Source: Aphelocoma coerulescens
Lineage: Eukaryota; Chordata; Aves; Passeriformes; Corvidae
Direction: 5' to 3'
NCBI RefSeq assembly: GCF_041296385.1
Contig: NW_027183517.1
Location: forward strand, 186,001-250,000
DNA length: 64,000 nt
Part shown: piece after piece, positions 1 to 10,670 of the stretch
Layout: each line of letters opens with the position of its first letter
Position numbering within the stretch: position 1 is the stretch's first letter
Position numbers and translations under genes: made by a program
The notes under the pieces: model-generated
What the model saw: only the letters and a program-made list of their open reading frames with translations
What the model was told of the DNA's origin: nothing
Database searches by the model: none

Positions 1-28
1 GGGCTCTGGACAGAACTGAAGCGCAGCG
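1..28 (+). repeat. Tail of the preceding unit (partial)
   Basis: These 28 bases match the last 28 bases before every later unit origin (for example 1457-1484), so the window opens inside an ongoing array. Whether this preceding unit was S or L cannot be told. Confidence 0.95.
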
Positions 29-478
29 ATGGCTTGGAGCTTTGCCGCTCTTCAGCGCGAACACTGCACGCAGCCACAGGCTGCTGTGCACGGCTTTTCC
101 TCAGCTCGACGTACCGTCATTCTCTTGCTGTTTCTCAGCGTCGAAAGTGTCCGTGTAGCTCTCGCTCAGCGAAATGCGTCAGGAGAGAAACGCTTGCTGG
201 ATGAGCCTTTCGCTGGCCAAGACTTTCAACACAGCACCACCATTCGGGCAAGGAGGAGGAGAAAGGAAGACCATCTTTGCGTCCTGGCCCGTCCTTCTGT
301 GCGAGACGCCTCTCCGCCTCTTCGCTCCCTGCAAGGCTGTAGTGTGCGCGCCGGCACTCGGAAGCGAGAGGGCAGGTGCAGAGAGCACCGCGATCTGACG
401 GCGCCGTGCAGGCTGGAAAGGAAAGAGGGCTGCCACTGGAATGTGGTGCAAGTACAGGTTTGCACGCGTCGAGGGTAA
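29..478 (+). other. 149-codon open frame of the unit, probably not coding
   Basis: Longest + frame inside the unit, present in nearly all copies, arginine- and serine-rich. It shows no signal peptide, membrane segment or domain I recognise. Between haplotypes I count about five replacement changes (for example CTC/CCC at offset 106 and CGC/CAC at 163), about five silent ones and one nonsense change (units 13 and 19). This gives no sign of selection on the protein. The opposite strand is open over the same bases. The frame shifts by one per unit, because both unit lengths leave remainder 1 on division by 3, so no frame runs through the array. Confidence 0.6.
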
Positions 479-891
479 GCTCTGGGTGAGCTTGTTGACC
501 TAAAGCTGTTCTCTGTGCCAGACGTAGCCGAGAATCTTTCCGTTGAGATTCAGGCTACCGCGCAAACAGAATGTGGTGCTACCTAGCGCTGCGAGGGAAA
601 GGGCATAGCCCAGGCGTGTTTCGGCAGAAGCAGCAGCACGGAGGGTTTCTCTGCCGGCACCGCGGCTCCCTGTGCGAGAAGTAGACGACGGCTCGACTCC
701 GGCAGAATGAAAGCGCGACACGGTACGAAGAGCGTAAGAATGAAGGCAGAGCACCGAGCTGCCGTGCGCCATCGCGCAGGCTGCAAGAGGAAGCGTGCCT
801 GGCCACCGGCTCCTTTGCGGATTCACGTTAGCACTTGAAAACAGAAAGTTCCACTCGCAGCTACTGGTGCTGCTACCTCTTTCTCTTCCAG
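475..891 (+). other. Possible intron (splice-like sites), one per unit
   Basis: A good donor-like GAGG/GTAAGC at 471-480 is followed 417 bp later by a pyrimidine-rich acceptor-like TTTCTCTTCCAG ending at 891. Both sites are in every unit; in noisy unit 27 the tract before the AG is shortened by one T. Removing this stretch would delete the stop of the 149-codon frame and continue it for only 17 codons to a TAA. I see no AATAAA and no TATA box in the unit. Such sites arise by chance, so this is a hypothesis. Confidence 0.25.
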
Positions 892-1068
892 CTTTCCCTG
901 GAAAGAACTGTGCCCAGGTTTAGGCTTCAACGCGCCGAGGTAACAGTGGCAGATGCGGCAGAGAATGGAAATACAGCGTGCAGCGGGCGGTTTCTGGTGC
1001 TTTACGGGAGGCAAGGGGAAAGTGCAGCGCAGCAGTGGCTTTTACTTCTGGAGCCTTTTGCTTTGGTA

Positions 1069-1082
1069 GCAGCAGCTGCTGC
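1069..1082. other. 14-bp perfect palindrome in each unit
   Basis: GCAGCAGCTGCTGC reads the same on both strands and contains a CAGCTG E-box core. It recurs at offset 1040 in the units. It could form a small cruciform or bind a bHLH dimer, but no function is shown. Confidence 0.5.
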
Positions 1083-1410
1083 AAGTGGGCAACGGAGCTG
1101 CGAGAGTGCATCATGTGACGGCACATCTCTCTGAGAGAGGAGCTTTCGAGCCGCAGCGCGTTGCGCCCGGTTTCAAGGCTACTTGGAGGAGTGGGGGGTA
1201 CTTGAAGAACGCCTTCTTTCTGGGCGCGTCCTTCTGGGTGTGCTCAAGCTGCATGGACTCGGCAGCACTGGAGGTGTAAGAACCTGTTTCTGGCCAGCTT
1301 GTGTGCTGGAGTGCAAGGGCTGCGCCTTCCTTTCTGAAGCAGCCCAGAGCATTCTCAGCGGAACCTGCTTGTGAAGCAGCTCTCGGCTGGACATTTGCGA
1401 GTCGCTGCAC

Positions 1411-1424
1411 TGAAGTGCATGAAG
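1411..1424. other. Short inverted repeat inside the 150-bp segment
   Basis: TGCACTGAAGTGCA has 6-bp arms around a 2-base centre. It is near the start of each 150-bp segment. The A-type extra copy changes the left arm to TCCACT, shortening the stem, while B- and C-type copies keep it. Confidence 0.5.
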
Positions 1425-1484
1425 CCGGTGCCCAGCTGCTTCGTCCTTCGCCTTCTGGGCTCTGGACAGAACTGAAGCGCAGCG

Positions 1485-3090
1485 ATGGCTTGGAGCTTTG
1501 CCGCTCTTCAGCGCGAACACTGCACGCAGCCACAGGCTGCTGTGCACGGCTTTTCCTCAGCTCGACGTACAGTCATTGTCTTGCTGTTTCCCAGCGTCGA
1601 AAGTGTCCGTGTAGCTCTCGCTCAGCGAAATGCGTCAGGAGAGAAACACTTGCTGGATGAGCCTTTCGCTGGCCAAGACTTTCAACACAGCACCACCATT
1701 CGGGCAAGGAGGAGGAGAAAGGAAGACCACCTTTGCGTCCTGGCCCGTCCTTCTGTGCGAGACGCCTCTCCGCCTCTTCGCTCCCTGCAAGGCTGTAGTG
1801 TGCGCGCCGGCACGTGGAAGCGAGAGGGCAGGTGCAGAGAGCACCGCGATCTGACGGCGCCGTGCAGGCTGGAAAGGAAAGAGGGCTGCCACTGGAATGT
1901 GGTGCAAGTACAGGTTTGCACGCGTCGAGGGTAAGCTCTGGGTGAGCTTGTTGACCTAAAGCTGTTCTCTGTGCCAGACGTAGCCGAGAATCTTTCCGTT
2001 GAGATTCAGGCTACCGCGCAAACAGAATGTGGTGCTACCTAGCGCTGCGAGGGAAAGGGCATAGCCCAGGCGTGTTTCGGCAGAAGCAGCAGCACGGAGG
2101 GTTTCTCTGCCGGCACCGCGGCTCCCTGTGCGAGAAGTAGACGACGGCTCGACTCCGGCAGAATGAAAGCGCGACACGGTACGAAGAGCGTAAGAATGAA
2201 GGCAGAGCACCGAGCTGCCGTGCGCCATCGCGCAGGCTGCAAGAGGAAGCGTGCCTGGCCACCGGCTCCTTTGCGGATTCACGTTAGCACTTGAAAACAG
2301 AAAGTTCCACTCGCAGCTACTGGTGCTGCTACCTCTTTCTCTTCCAGCTTTCCCTGGAAAGAACTGTGCCCAGGTTTAGGCTTCAACGCGCCGAGGTAAC
2401 AGTGGCAGATGCGGCAGAGAATGGAAATACAGCGTGCAGCGGGCGGTTTCTGGTGCTTTACGGGAGGCAAGGGGAAAGTGCAGCGCAGCAGTGGCTTTTA
2501 CTTCTGGAGCCTTTTGCTTTGGTAGCAGCAGCTGCTGCAAGTGGGCAACGGAGCTGCGAGAGTGCATCATGTGACGGCACATCTCTCTGAGAGAGGAGCT
2601 TTCGAGCCGCAGCGCGTTGCGCCCGGTTTCAAGGCTACTTGGAGGAGTGGGGGGTACTTGAAGAACGCCTTCTTTCTGGGCGCGTCCTTCTGGGTGTGCT
2701 CAAGCTGCATGGACTCGGCAGCACTGGAGGTGTAAGAACCTGTTTCTGGCCAGCTTGTGTGCTGGAGTGCAAGGGCTGCGCCTTCCTTTCTGAAGCAGCC
2801 CAGAGCATTCTCAGCGGAACCTGCTTGTGAAGCAGCTCTCGGCTGGACATTTGCGAGTCTCTCCACTGAAGTGCATGAAGCCGGTGCCCAGCTGCTTCGT
2901 CCTTCGCCTTCTGGGCTCTGGACAGAACTGAAGCGCAGCGATGGCTTGGAGCTTTGCCGCTCTTCAGCGTGAACACTGCACGCAGCCACAGGCTGGACAT
3001 TTGCGAGTCGCTGCACTGAAGTGCATGAAGCCGGTGCCCAGCTGCTTCGTCCTTCGCCTTCTGGGCTCTGGACAGAACTGAAGCGCAGCG
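1485..3090 (+). repeat. Unit 2, long, haplotype b, tail F, extra copy A
   Basis: 1,606 bp. Markers A at 1571 and G at 1578 give haplotype b. A private T at 1815 turns the usual ACGCGG into ACGTGG and removes a CpG. The 150-bp tandem pair lies at 2845-2994 and 2995-3144. Confidence 0.96.
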
Positions 3091-3144
3091 ATGGCTTGGA
3101 GCTTTGCCGCTCTTCAGCGCGAACACTGCACGCAGCCACAGGCT
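2845..3144 (+). repeat. 150-bp tandem duplication that makes long units (example in unit 2)
   Basis: Copies at 2845-2994 and 2995-3144. The left flank, the inner junction and the right end all have GGCT just before the breakpoint, a 4-bp microhomology. The first copy always has CGTGAAC where the second has CGCGAAC. In type A it also has GTCTCTCCAC instead of GTCGCTGCAC; in type B it has CGCTTTC instead of CGCCTTC. The same pair begins 1,360 bp after the origin of each of the 26 long units (1,361 in unit 26, 1,359 in unit 28). Because 150 is a multiple of 3, it adds 50 codons to open frames instead of breaking them. Confidence 0.97.
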
Positions 3145-4546
3145 GCTGTGCACGGCTTTTCCTCAGCTCGACGTACCGTCATTCTCTTGCTGTTTCCCAG
3201 CGTCGAAAGTGTCCGTGTAGCTCTCGCTCAGCGAAATGCGTCAGGAGAGAAACACTTACTGGATGAGCCTTTCGCTGGCCAAGACTTTCAACACAGCACC
3301 ACCATTCGGGCAAGGAGGAGGAGAAAGGAAGACCATCTTTGCGTCCTGGCCCGTCCTTCTGTGCGAGACGCCTCTCCGCCTCTTCGCTCCCTGCAAGGCT
3401 GTAGTGTGCGCGCCGGCACTCGGAAGCGAGAGGGCAGGTGCAGAGAGCACCGCGATCTGACGGCGCCGTGCAGGCTGGAAAGGAAAGAGCGCTGCCACTG
3501 GAATGTGGTGCAAGTACAGGTTTGCACGCGTCGAGGGTAAGCTCTGGGTGAGCTTGTTGACCTAAAGCTGTTCTCTGTGCCAGACGTAGCCGAGAATCTT
3601 TCCGTTGAGATTCAGGCTACCGCGCAAACAGAATGTGGTGCTACCTAGCGCTGCGAGGGAAAGGGCATAGCCCAGGCGTGTTTCGGCAGAAGCAGCAGCA
3701 CGGAGGGTTTCTCTGCCGGCACCGCGGCTCCCTGTGCGAGAAGTAGACGACGGCTCGACTCCGGCAGAATGAAAGCGCGACACGGTACGAAGAGCGTAAG
3801 AATGAAGGCAGAGCACCGAGCTGCCGTGCGCCATCGCGCAGGCTGCAAGAGGAAGCGTGCCTGGCCACCGGCTCCTTTGCGGATTCACGTTAGCACTTGA
3901 AAACAGAAAGTTCCACTCGCAGCTACTGGTGCTGCTACCTCTTTCTCTTCCAGCTTTCCCTGGAAAGAACTGTGCCCAGGTTTAGGCTTCAACGCGCCGA
4001 GGTAACAGTGGCAGATGCGGCAGAGAATGGAAATACAGCGTGCAGCGGGCGGTTTCTGGTGCTTTACGGGAGGCAAGGGGAAAGTGCAGCGCAGCAGTGG
4101 CTTTTACTTCTGGAGCCTTTTGCTTTGGTAGCAGCAGCTGCTGCAAGTGGGCAACGGAGCTGCGAGAGTGCATCATGTGACGGCACATCTCTCTGAGAGA
4201 GGAGCTTTCGAGCCGCAGCGCGTTGCGCCCGGTTTCAAGGCTACTTGGAGGAGTGGGGGGTACTTGAAGAACGCCTTCTTTCTGGGCGCGCCCTACTGGG
4301 TGTGCTCAAGCTGCATGGACTCGGCAGCACTGGAGGTGTAAGAACCTGTTTCTGGCCAGCTTGTGTGCTGGAGTGCAAGGGCTGCGCCTTCCTTTCTGAA
4401 GCAGCCCAGAGCATTCTCAGCGGAACCTGCTTGTGAAGCAGCTCTCGGCTGGACATTTGCGAGTCGCTGCACTGAAGTGCATGAAGCCGGTGCCCAGCTG
4501 CTTCGTCCTTCGCCTTCTGGGCTCTGGACAGAACTGAAGCGCAGCG
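3091..4546 (+). repeat. Unit 3, short, haplotype c, tail Y
   Basis: 1,456 bp. Has the c marker CACTTAC (A at offset 167) and GAGCGC (C at offset 399). Tail Y creates GGCGCGCC at 4285-4292. Unit 4 matches it at every marker, so this is the only directly adjacent pair of short units in the window. Confidence 0.96.
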
Positions 4547-6002
4547 ATGGCTTGGAGCTTTGCCGCTCTTCAGCGCGAACACTGCACGCAGCCACAGGCT
4601 GCTGTGCACGGCTTTTCCTCAGCTCGACGTACCGTCATTCTCTTGCTGTTTCCCAGCGTCGAAAGTGTCCGTGTAGCTCTCGCTCAGCGAAATGCGTCAG
4701 GAGAGAAACACTTACTGGATGAGCCTTTCGCTGGCCAAGACTTTCAACACAGCACCACCATTCGGGCAAGGAGGAGGAGAAAGGAAGACCATCTTTGCGT
4801 CCTGGCCCGTCCTTCTGTGCGAGACGCCTCTCCGCCTCTTCGCTCCCTGCAAGGCTGTAGTGTGCGCGCCGGCACTCGGAAGCGAGAGGGCAGGTGCAGA
4901 GAGCACCGCGATCTGACGGCGCCGTGCAGGCTGGAAAGGAAAGAGCGCTGCCACTGGAATGTGGTGCAAGTACAGGTTTGCACGCGTCGAGGGTAAGCTC
5001 TGGGTGAGCTTGTTGACCTAAAGCTGTTCTCTGTGCCAGACGTAGCCGAGAATCTTTCCGTTGAGATTCAGGCTACCGCGCAAACAGAATGTGGTGCTAC
5101 CTAGCGCTGCGAGGGAAAGGGCATAGCCCAGGCGTGTTTCGGCAGAAGCAGCAGCACGGAGGGTTTCTCTGCCGGCACCGCGGCTCCCTGTGCGAGAAGT
5201 AGACGACGGCTCGACTCCGGCAGAATGAAAGCGCGACACGGTACGAAGAGCGTAAGAATGAAGGCAGAGCACCGAGCTGCCGTGCGCCATCGCGCAGGCT
5301 GCAAGAGGAAGCGTGCCTGGCCACCGGCTCCTTTGCGGATTCACGTTAGCACTTGAAAACAGAAAGTTCCACTCGCAGCTACTGGTGCTGCTACCTCTTT
5401 CTCTTCCAGCTTTCCCTGGAAAGAACTGTGCCCAGGTTTAGGCTTCAACGCGCCGAGGTAACAGTGGCAGATGCGGCAGAGAATGGAAATACAGCGTGCA
5501 GCGGGCGGTTTCTGGTGCTTTACGGGAGGCAAGGGGAAAGTGCAGCGCAGCAGTGGCTTTTACTTCTGGAGCCTTTTGCTTTGGTAGCAGCAGCTGCTGC
5601 AAGTGGGCAACGGAGCTGCGAGAGTGCATCATGTGACGGCACATCTCTCTGAGAGAGGAGCTTTCGAGCCGCAGCGCGTTGCGCCCGGTTTCAAGGCTAC
5701 TTGGAGGAGTGGGGGGTACTTGAAGAACGCCTTCTTTCTGGGCGCGCCCTACTGGGTGTGCTCAAGCTGCATGGACTCGGCAGCACTGGAGGTGTAAGAA
5801 CCTGTTTCTGGCCAGCTTGTGTGCTGGAGTGCAAGGGCTGCGCCTTCCTTTCTGAAGCAGCCCAGAGCATTCTCAGCGGAACCTGCTTGTGAAGCAGCTC
5901 TCGGCTGGACATTTGCGAGTCGCTGCACTGAAGTGCATGAAGCCGGTGCCCAGCTGCTTCGTCCTTCGCCTTCTGGGCTCTGGACAGAACTGAAGCGCAG
6001 CG
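4547..6002 (+). repeat. Unit 4, short, haplotype c, tail Y
   Basis: 1,456 bp, matching unit 3 at all diagnostic positions. It opens a three-unit block (units 4-6) that recurs 7,730 bp downstream as units 9-11. Confidence 0.96.
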
Positions 6003-7608
6003 ATGGCTTGGAGCTTTGCCGCTCTTCAGCGCGAACACTGCACGCAGCCACAGGCTGCTGTGCACGGCTTTTCCTCAGCTCGACGTACAGTCATTGTCTT
6101 GCTGTTTCCCAGCGTCGAAAGTGTCCGTGTAGCTCTCGCTCAGCGAAATGCGTCAGGAGAGAAACACTTGCTGGATGAGCCTTTCGCTGGCCAAGACTTT
6201 CAACACAGCACCACCATTCGGGCAAGGAGGAGGAGAAAGGAAGACCACCTTTGCGTCCTGGCCCGTCCTTCTGTGCGAGACGCCTCTCCGCCTCTTCGCT
6301 CCCTGCAAGGCTGTAGTGTGCGCGCCGGCACGCGGAAGCGAGAGGGCAGGTGCAGAGAGCACCGCGATCTGACGGCGCCGTGCAGGCTGGAAAGGAAAGA
6401 GGGCTGCCACTGGAATGTGGTGCAAGTACAGGTTTGCACGCGTCGAGGGTAAGCTCTGGGTGAGCTTGTTGACCTAAAGCTGTTCTCTGTGCCAGACGTA
6501 GCCGAGAATCTTTCCGTTGAGATTCAGGCTACCGCGCAAACAGAATGTGGTGCTACCTAGCGCTGCGAGGGAAAGGGCATAGCCCAGGCGTGTTTCGGCA
6601 GAAGCAGCAGCACGGAGGGTTTCTCTGCCGGCACCGCGGCTCCCTGTGCGAGAAGTAGACGACGGCTCGACTCCGGCAGAATGAAAGCGCGACACGGTAC
6701 GAAGAGCGTAAGAATGAAGGCAGAGCACCGAGCTGCCGTGCGCCATCGCGCAGGCTGCAAGAGGAAGCGTGCTTGGCCACCGGCTCCTTTGCGGATTCAC
6801 GTTAGCACTTGAAAACAGAAAGTTCCACTCGCAGCTACTGGTGCTGCTACCTCTTTCTCTTCCAGCTTTCCCTGGAAAGAACTGTGCCCAGGTTTAGGCT
6901 TCAACGCGCCGAGGTAACAGTGGCAGATGCGGCAGAGAATGGAAATACAGCGTGCAGCGGGCGGTTTCTGGTGCTTTACGGGAGGCAAGGGGAAAGTGCA
7001 GCGCAGCAGTGGCTTTTACTTCTGGAGCCTTTTGCTTTGGTAGCAGCAGCTGCTGCAAGTGGGCAACGGAGCTGCGAGAGTGCATCATGTGACGGCACAT
7101 CTCTCTGAGAGAGGAGCTTTCGAGCCGCAGCGCGTTGCGCCTGGTTTCAAGGCTACTTGGAGGAGTGGGGGGTACTTGAAGAACGCCTTCTTTCTGGGCG
7201 CGTCCTTCTGGGTGTGCTCAAGCTGCATGGACTCGGCAGCACTGGAGGTGTAAGAACCTGTTTCTGGCCAGCTTGTGTGCTGGAGTGCAAGGGCTGCGCC
7301 TTCCTTTCTGAAGCAGCCCAGAGCATTCTCAGCGGAACCTGCTTGTGAAGCAGCTCTCGGCTGGACATTTGCGAGTCTCTCCACTGAAGTGCATGAAGCC
7401 GGTGCCCAGCTGCTTCGTCCTTCGCCTTCTGGGCTCTGGACAGAACTGAAGCGCAGCGATGGCTTGGAGCTTTGCCGCTCTTCAGCGTGAACACTGCACG
7501 CAGCCACAGGCTGGACATTTGCGAGTCGCTGCACTGAAGTGCATGAAGCCGGTGCCCAGCTGCTTCGTCCTTCGCCTTCTGGGCTCTGGACAGAACTGAA
7601 GCGCAGCG
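6003..7608 (+). repeat. Unit 5, long, haplotype b, tail F, extra copy A
   Basis: 1,606 bp. Two extra markers, T at 6773 (offset 770) and T at 7142 (offset 1139), are shared together only with unit 10. The 150-bp pair spans 7363-7662. Confidence 0.96.
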
Positions 7609-9064
7609 ATGGCTTGGAGCTTTGCCGCTCTTCAGCGCGAACACTGCACGCAGCCACAGGCTGCTGTGCACGGCTTTTCCTCAGCTCGACGTACCGTCAT
7701 TCTCTTGCTGTTTCTCAGCGTCGAAAGTGTCCGTGTAGCTCTCGCTCAGCGAAATGCGTCAGGAGAGAAACGCTTGCTGGATGAGCCTTTCGCTGGCCAA
7801 GACTTTCAACACAGCACCACCATTCGGGCAAGGAGGAGGAGAAAGGAAGACCATCTTTGCGTCCTGGCCCGTCCTTCTGTGCGAGACGCCTCTCCGCCTC
7901 TTCGCTCCCTGCAAGGCTGTAGTGTGCGCGCCGGCACTCGGAAGCGAGAGGGCAGGTGCAGAGAGCACCGCGATCTGACGGCGCCGTGCAGGCTGGAAAG
8001 GAAAGAGGGCTGCCACTGGAATGTGGTGCAAGTACAGGTTTGCACGCGTCGAGGGTAAGCTCTGGGTGAGCTTGTTGACCTAAAGCTGTTCTCTGTGCCA
8101 GACGTAGCCGAGAATCTTTCCGTTGAGATTCAGGCTACCGCGCAAACAGAATGTGGTGCTACCTAGCGCTGCGAGGGAAAGGGCATAGCCCAGGCGTGTT
8201 TCGGCAGAAGCAGCAGCACGGAGGGTTTCTCTGCCGGCACCGCGGCTCCCTGTGCGAGAAGTAGACGACGGCTCGACTCCGGCAGAATGAAAGCGCGACA
8301 CGGTACGAAGAGCGTAAGAATGAAGGCAGAGCACCGAGCTGCCGTGCGCCATCGCGCAGGCTGCAAGAGGAAGCGTGCCTGGCCACCGGCTCCTTTGCGG
8401 ATTCACGTTAGCACTTGAAAACAGAAAGTTCCACTCGCAGCTACTGGTGCTGCTACCTCTTTCTCTTCCAGCTTTCCCTGGAAAGAACTGTGCCCAGGTT
8501 TAGGCTTCAACGCGCCGAGGTAACAGTGGCAGATGCGGCAGAGAATGGAAATACAGCGTGCAGCGGGCGGTTTCTGGTGCTTTACGGGAGGCAAGGGGAA
8601 AGTGCAGCGCAGCAGTGGCTTTTACTTCTGGAGCCTTTTGCTTTGGTAGCAGCAGCTGCTGCAAGTGGGCAACGGAGCTGCGAGAGTGCATCATGTGACG
8701 GCACATCTCTCTGAGAGAGGAGCTTTCGAGCCGCAGCGCGTTGCGCCCGGTTTCAAGGCTACTTGGAGGAGTGGGGGGTACTTGAAGAACGCCTTCTTTC
8801 TGGGCGCGCCCTACTGGGTGTGCTCAAGCTGCATGGACTCGGCAGCACTGGAGGTGTAAGAACCTGTTTCTGGCCAGCTTGTGTGCTGGAGTGCAAGGGC
8901 TGCGCCTTCCTTTCTGAAGCAGCCCAGAGCATTCTCAGCGGAACCTGCTTGTGAAGCAGCTCTCGGCTGGACATTTGCGAGTCGCTGCACTGAAGTGCAT
9001 GAAGCCGGTGCCCAGCTGCTTCGTCCTTCGCCTTCTGGGCTCTGGACAGAACTGAAGCGCAGCG
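7609..9064 (+). repeat. Unit 6, short, haplotype a, tail Y
   Basis: 1,456 bp. Haplotype a as in unit 1 but with tail Y, so a and the tail type are not locked together. Together with unit 11, which is a with tail F, it marks a recombination point between offset 163 and offset 1200. Confidence 0.96.
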
Positions 9065-10670
9065 ATGGCTTGGAGCTTTGCCGCTCTTCAGCGCGAACAC
9101 TGCACGCAGCCACAGGCTGCTGTGCACGGCTTTTCCTCAGCTCGACGTACAGTCATTGTCTTGCTGTTTCCCAGCGTCGAAAGTGTCCGTGTAGCTCTCG
9201 CTCAGCGAAATGCGTCAGGAGAGAAACACTTGCTGGATGAGCCTTTCGCTGGCCAAGACTTTCAACACAGCACCACCATTCGGGCAAGGAGGAGGAGAAA
9301 GGAAGACCACCTTTGCGTCCTGGCCCGTCCTTCTGTGCGAGACGCCTCTCCGCCTCTTCGCTCCCTGCAAGGCTGTAGTGTGCGCGCCGGCACGCGGAAG
9401 CGAGAGGGCAGGTGCAGAGAGCACCGCGATCTGACGGCGCCGTGCAGGCTGGAAAGGAAAGAGGGCTGCCACTGGAATGTGGTGCAAGTACAGGTTTGCA
9501 CGCGTCGAGGGTAAGCTCTGGGTGAGCTTGTTGACCTAAAGCTGTTCTCTGTGCCAGACGTAGCCGAGAATCTTTCCGTTGAGATTCAGGCTACCGCGCA
9601 AACAGAATGTGGTGCTACCTAGCGCTGCGAGGGAAAGGGCATAGCCCAGGCGTGTTTCGGCAGAAGCAGCAGCACGGAGGGTTTCTCTGCCGGCACCGCG
9701 GCTCCCTGTGCGAGAAGTAGACGACGGCTCGACTCCGGCAGAATGAAAGCGCGACACGGTACGAAGAGCGTAAGAATGAAGGCAGAGCACCGAGCTGCCG
9801 TGCGCCATCGCGCAGGCTGCAAGAGGAAGCGTGCCTGGCCACCGGCTCCTTTGCGGATTCACGTTAGCACTTGAAAACAGAAAGTTCCACTCGCAGCTAC
9901 TGGTGCTGCTACCTCTTTCTCTTCCAGCTTTCCCTGGAAAGAACTGTGCCCAGGTTTAGGCTTCAACGCGCCGAGGTAACAGTGGCAGATGCGGCAGAGA
10001 ATGGAAATACAGCGTGCAGCGGGCGGTTTCTGGTGCTTTACGGGAGGCAAGGGGAAAGTGCAGCGCAGCAGTGGCTTTTACTTCTGGAGCCTTTTGCTTT
10101 GGTAGCAGCAGCTGCTGCAAGTGGGCAACGGAGCTGCGAGAGTGCATCATGTGACGGCACATCTCTCTGAGAGAGGAGCTTTCGAGCCGCAGCGCGTTGC
10201 GCCCGGTTTCAAGGCTACTTGGAGGAGTGGGGGGTACTTGAAGAACGCCTTCTTTCTGGGCGCGTCCTTCTGGGTGTGCTCAAGCTGCATGGACTCGGCA
10301 GCACTGGAGGTGTAAGAACCTGTTTCTGGCCAGCTTGTGTGCTGGAGTGCAAGGGCTGCGCCTTCCTTTCTGAAGCAGCCCAGAGCATTCTCAGCGGAAC
10401 CTGCTTGTGAAGCAGCTCTCGGCTGGACATTTGCGAGTCGCTGCACTGAAGTGCATGAAGCCGGTGCCCAGCTGCTTCGTCCTTCGCTTTCTGGGCTCTG
10501 GACAGAACTGAAGCGCAGCGATGGCTTGGAGCTTTGCCGCTCTTCAGCGTGAACACTGCACGCAGCCACAGGCTGGACATTTGCGAGTCGCTGCACTGAA
10601 GTGCATGAAGCCGGTGCCCAGCTGCTTCGTCCTTCGCCTTCTGGGCTCTGGACAGAACTGAAGCGCAGCG
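9065..10670 (+). repeat. Unit 7, long, haplotype b, tail F, extra copy B
   Basis: 1,606 bp. First B-type extra copy from the left: the first 150-bp segment has GTCGCTGCAC and CGCTTTCTGG. The 150-bp pair spans 10425-10724. Confidence 0.96.

Larger units (their letters stand above)
29..1484 (+). repeat. Unit 1, short, haplotype a, tail F
   Basis: 1,456 bp. Carries the a markers (T at 135, G at 192). Tail F (T at 1229 and 1233) is unusual for a short unit; only unit 11 shares it. Its single 150-bp segment (1389-1538, running into unit 2) has the sequence of the second copy found in long units. Confidence 0.96.
4547..8808 (+). repeat. Three-unit block, left copy (units 4-6)
   Basis: Order cS, bA with rare T at 6773 and 7142, then a. 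The same order with the same rare pair lies 7,730 bp downstream. Identity ends before the tail marker of unit 6 (Y here, F in unit 11). Confidence 0.85.
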
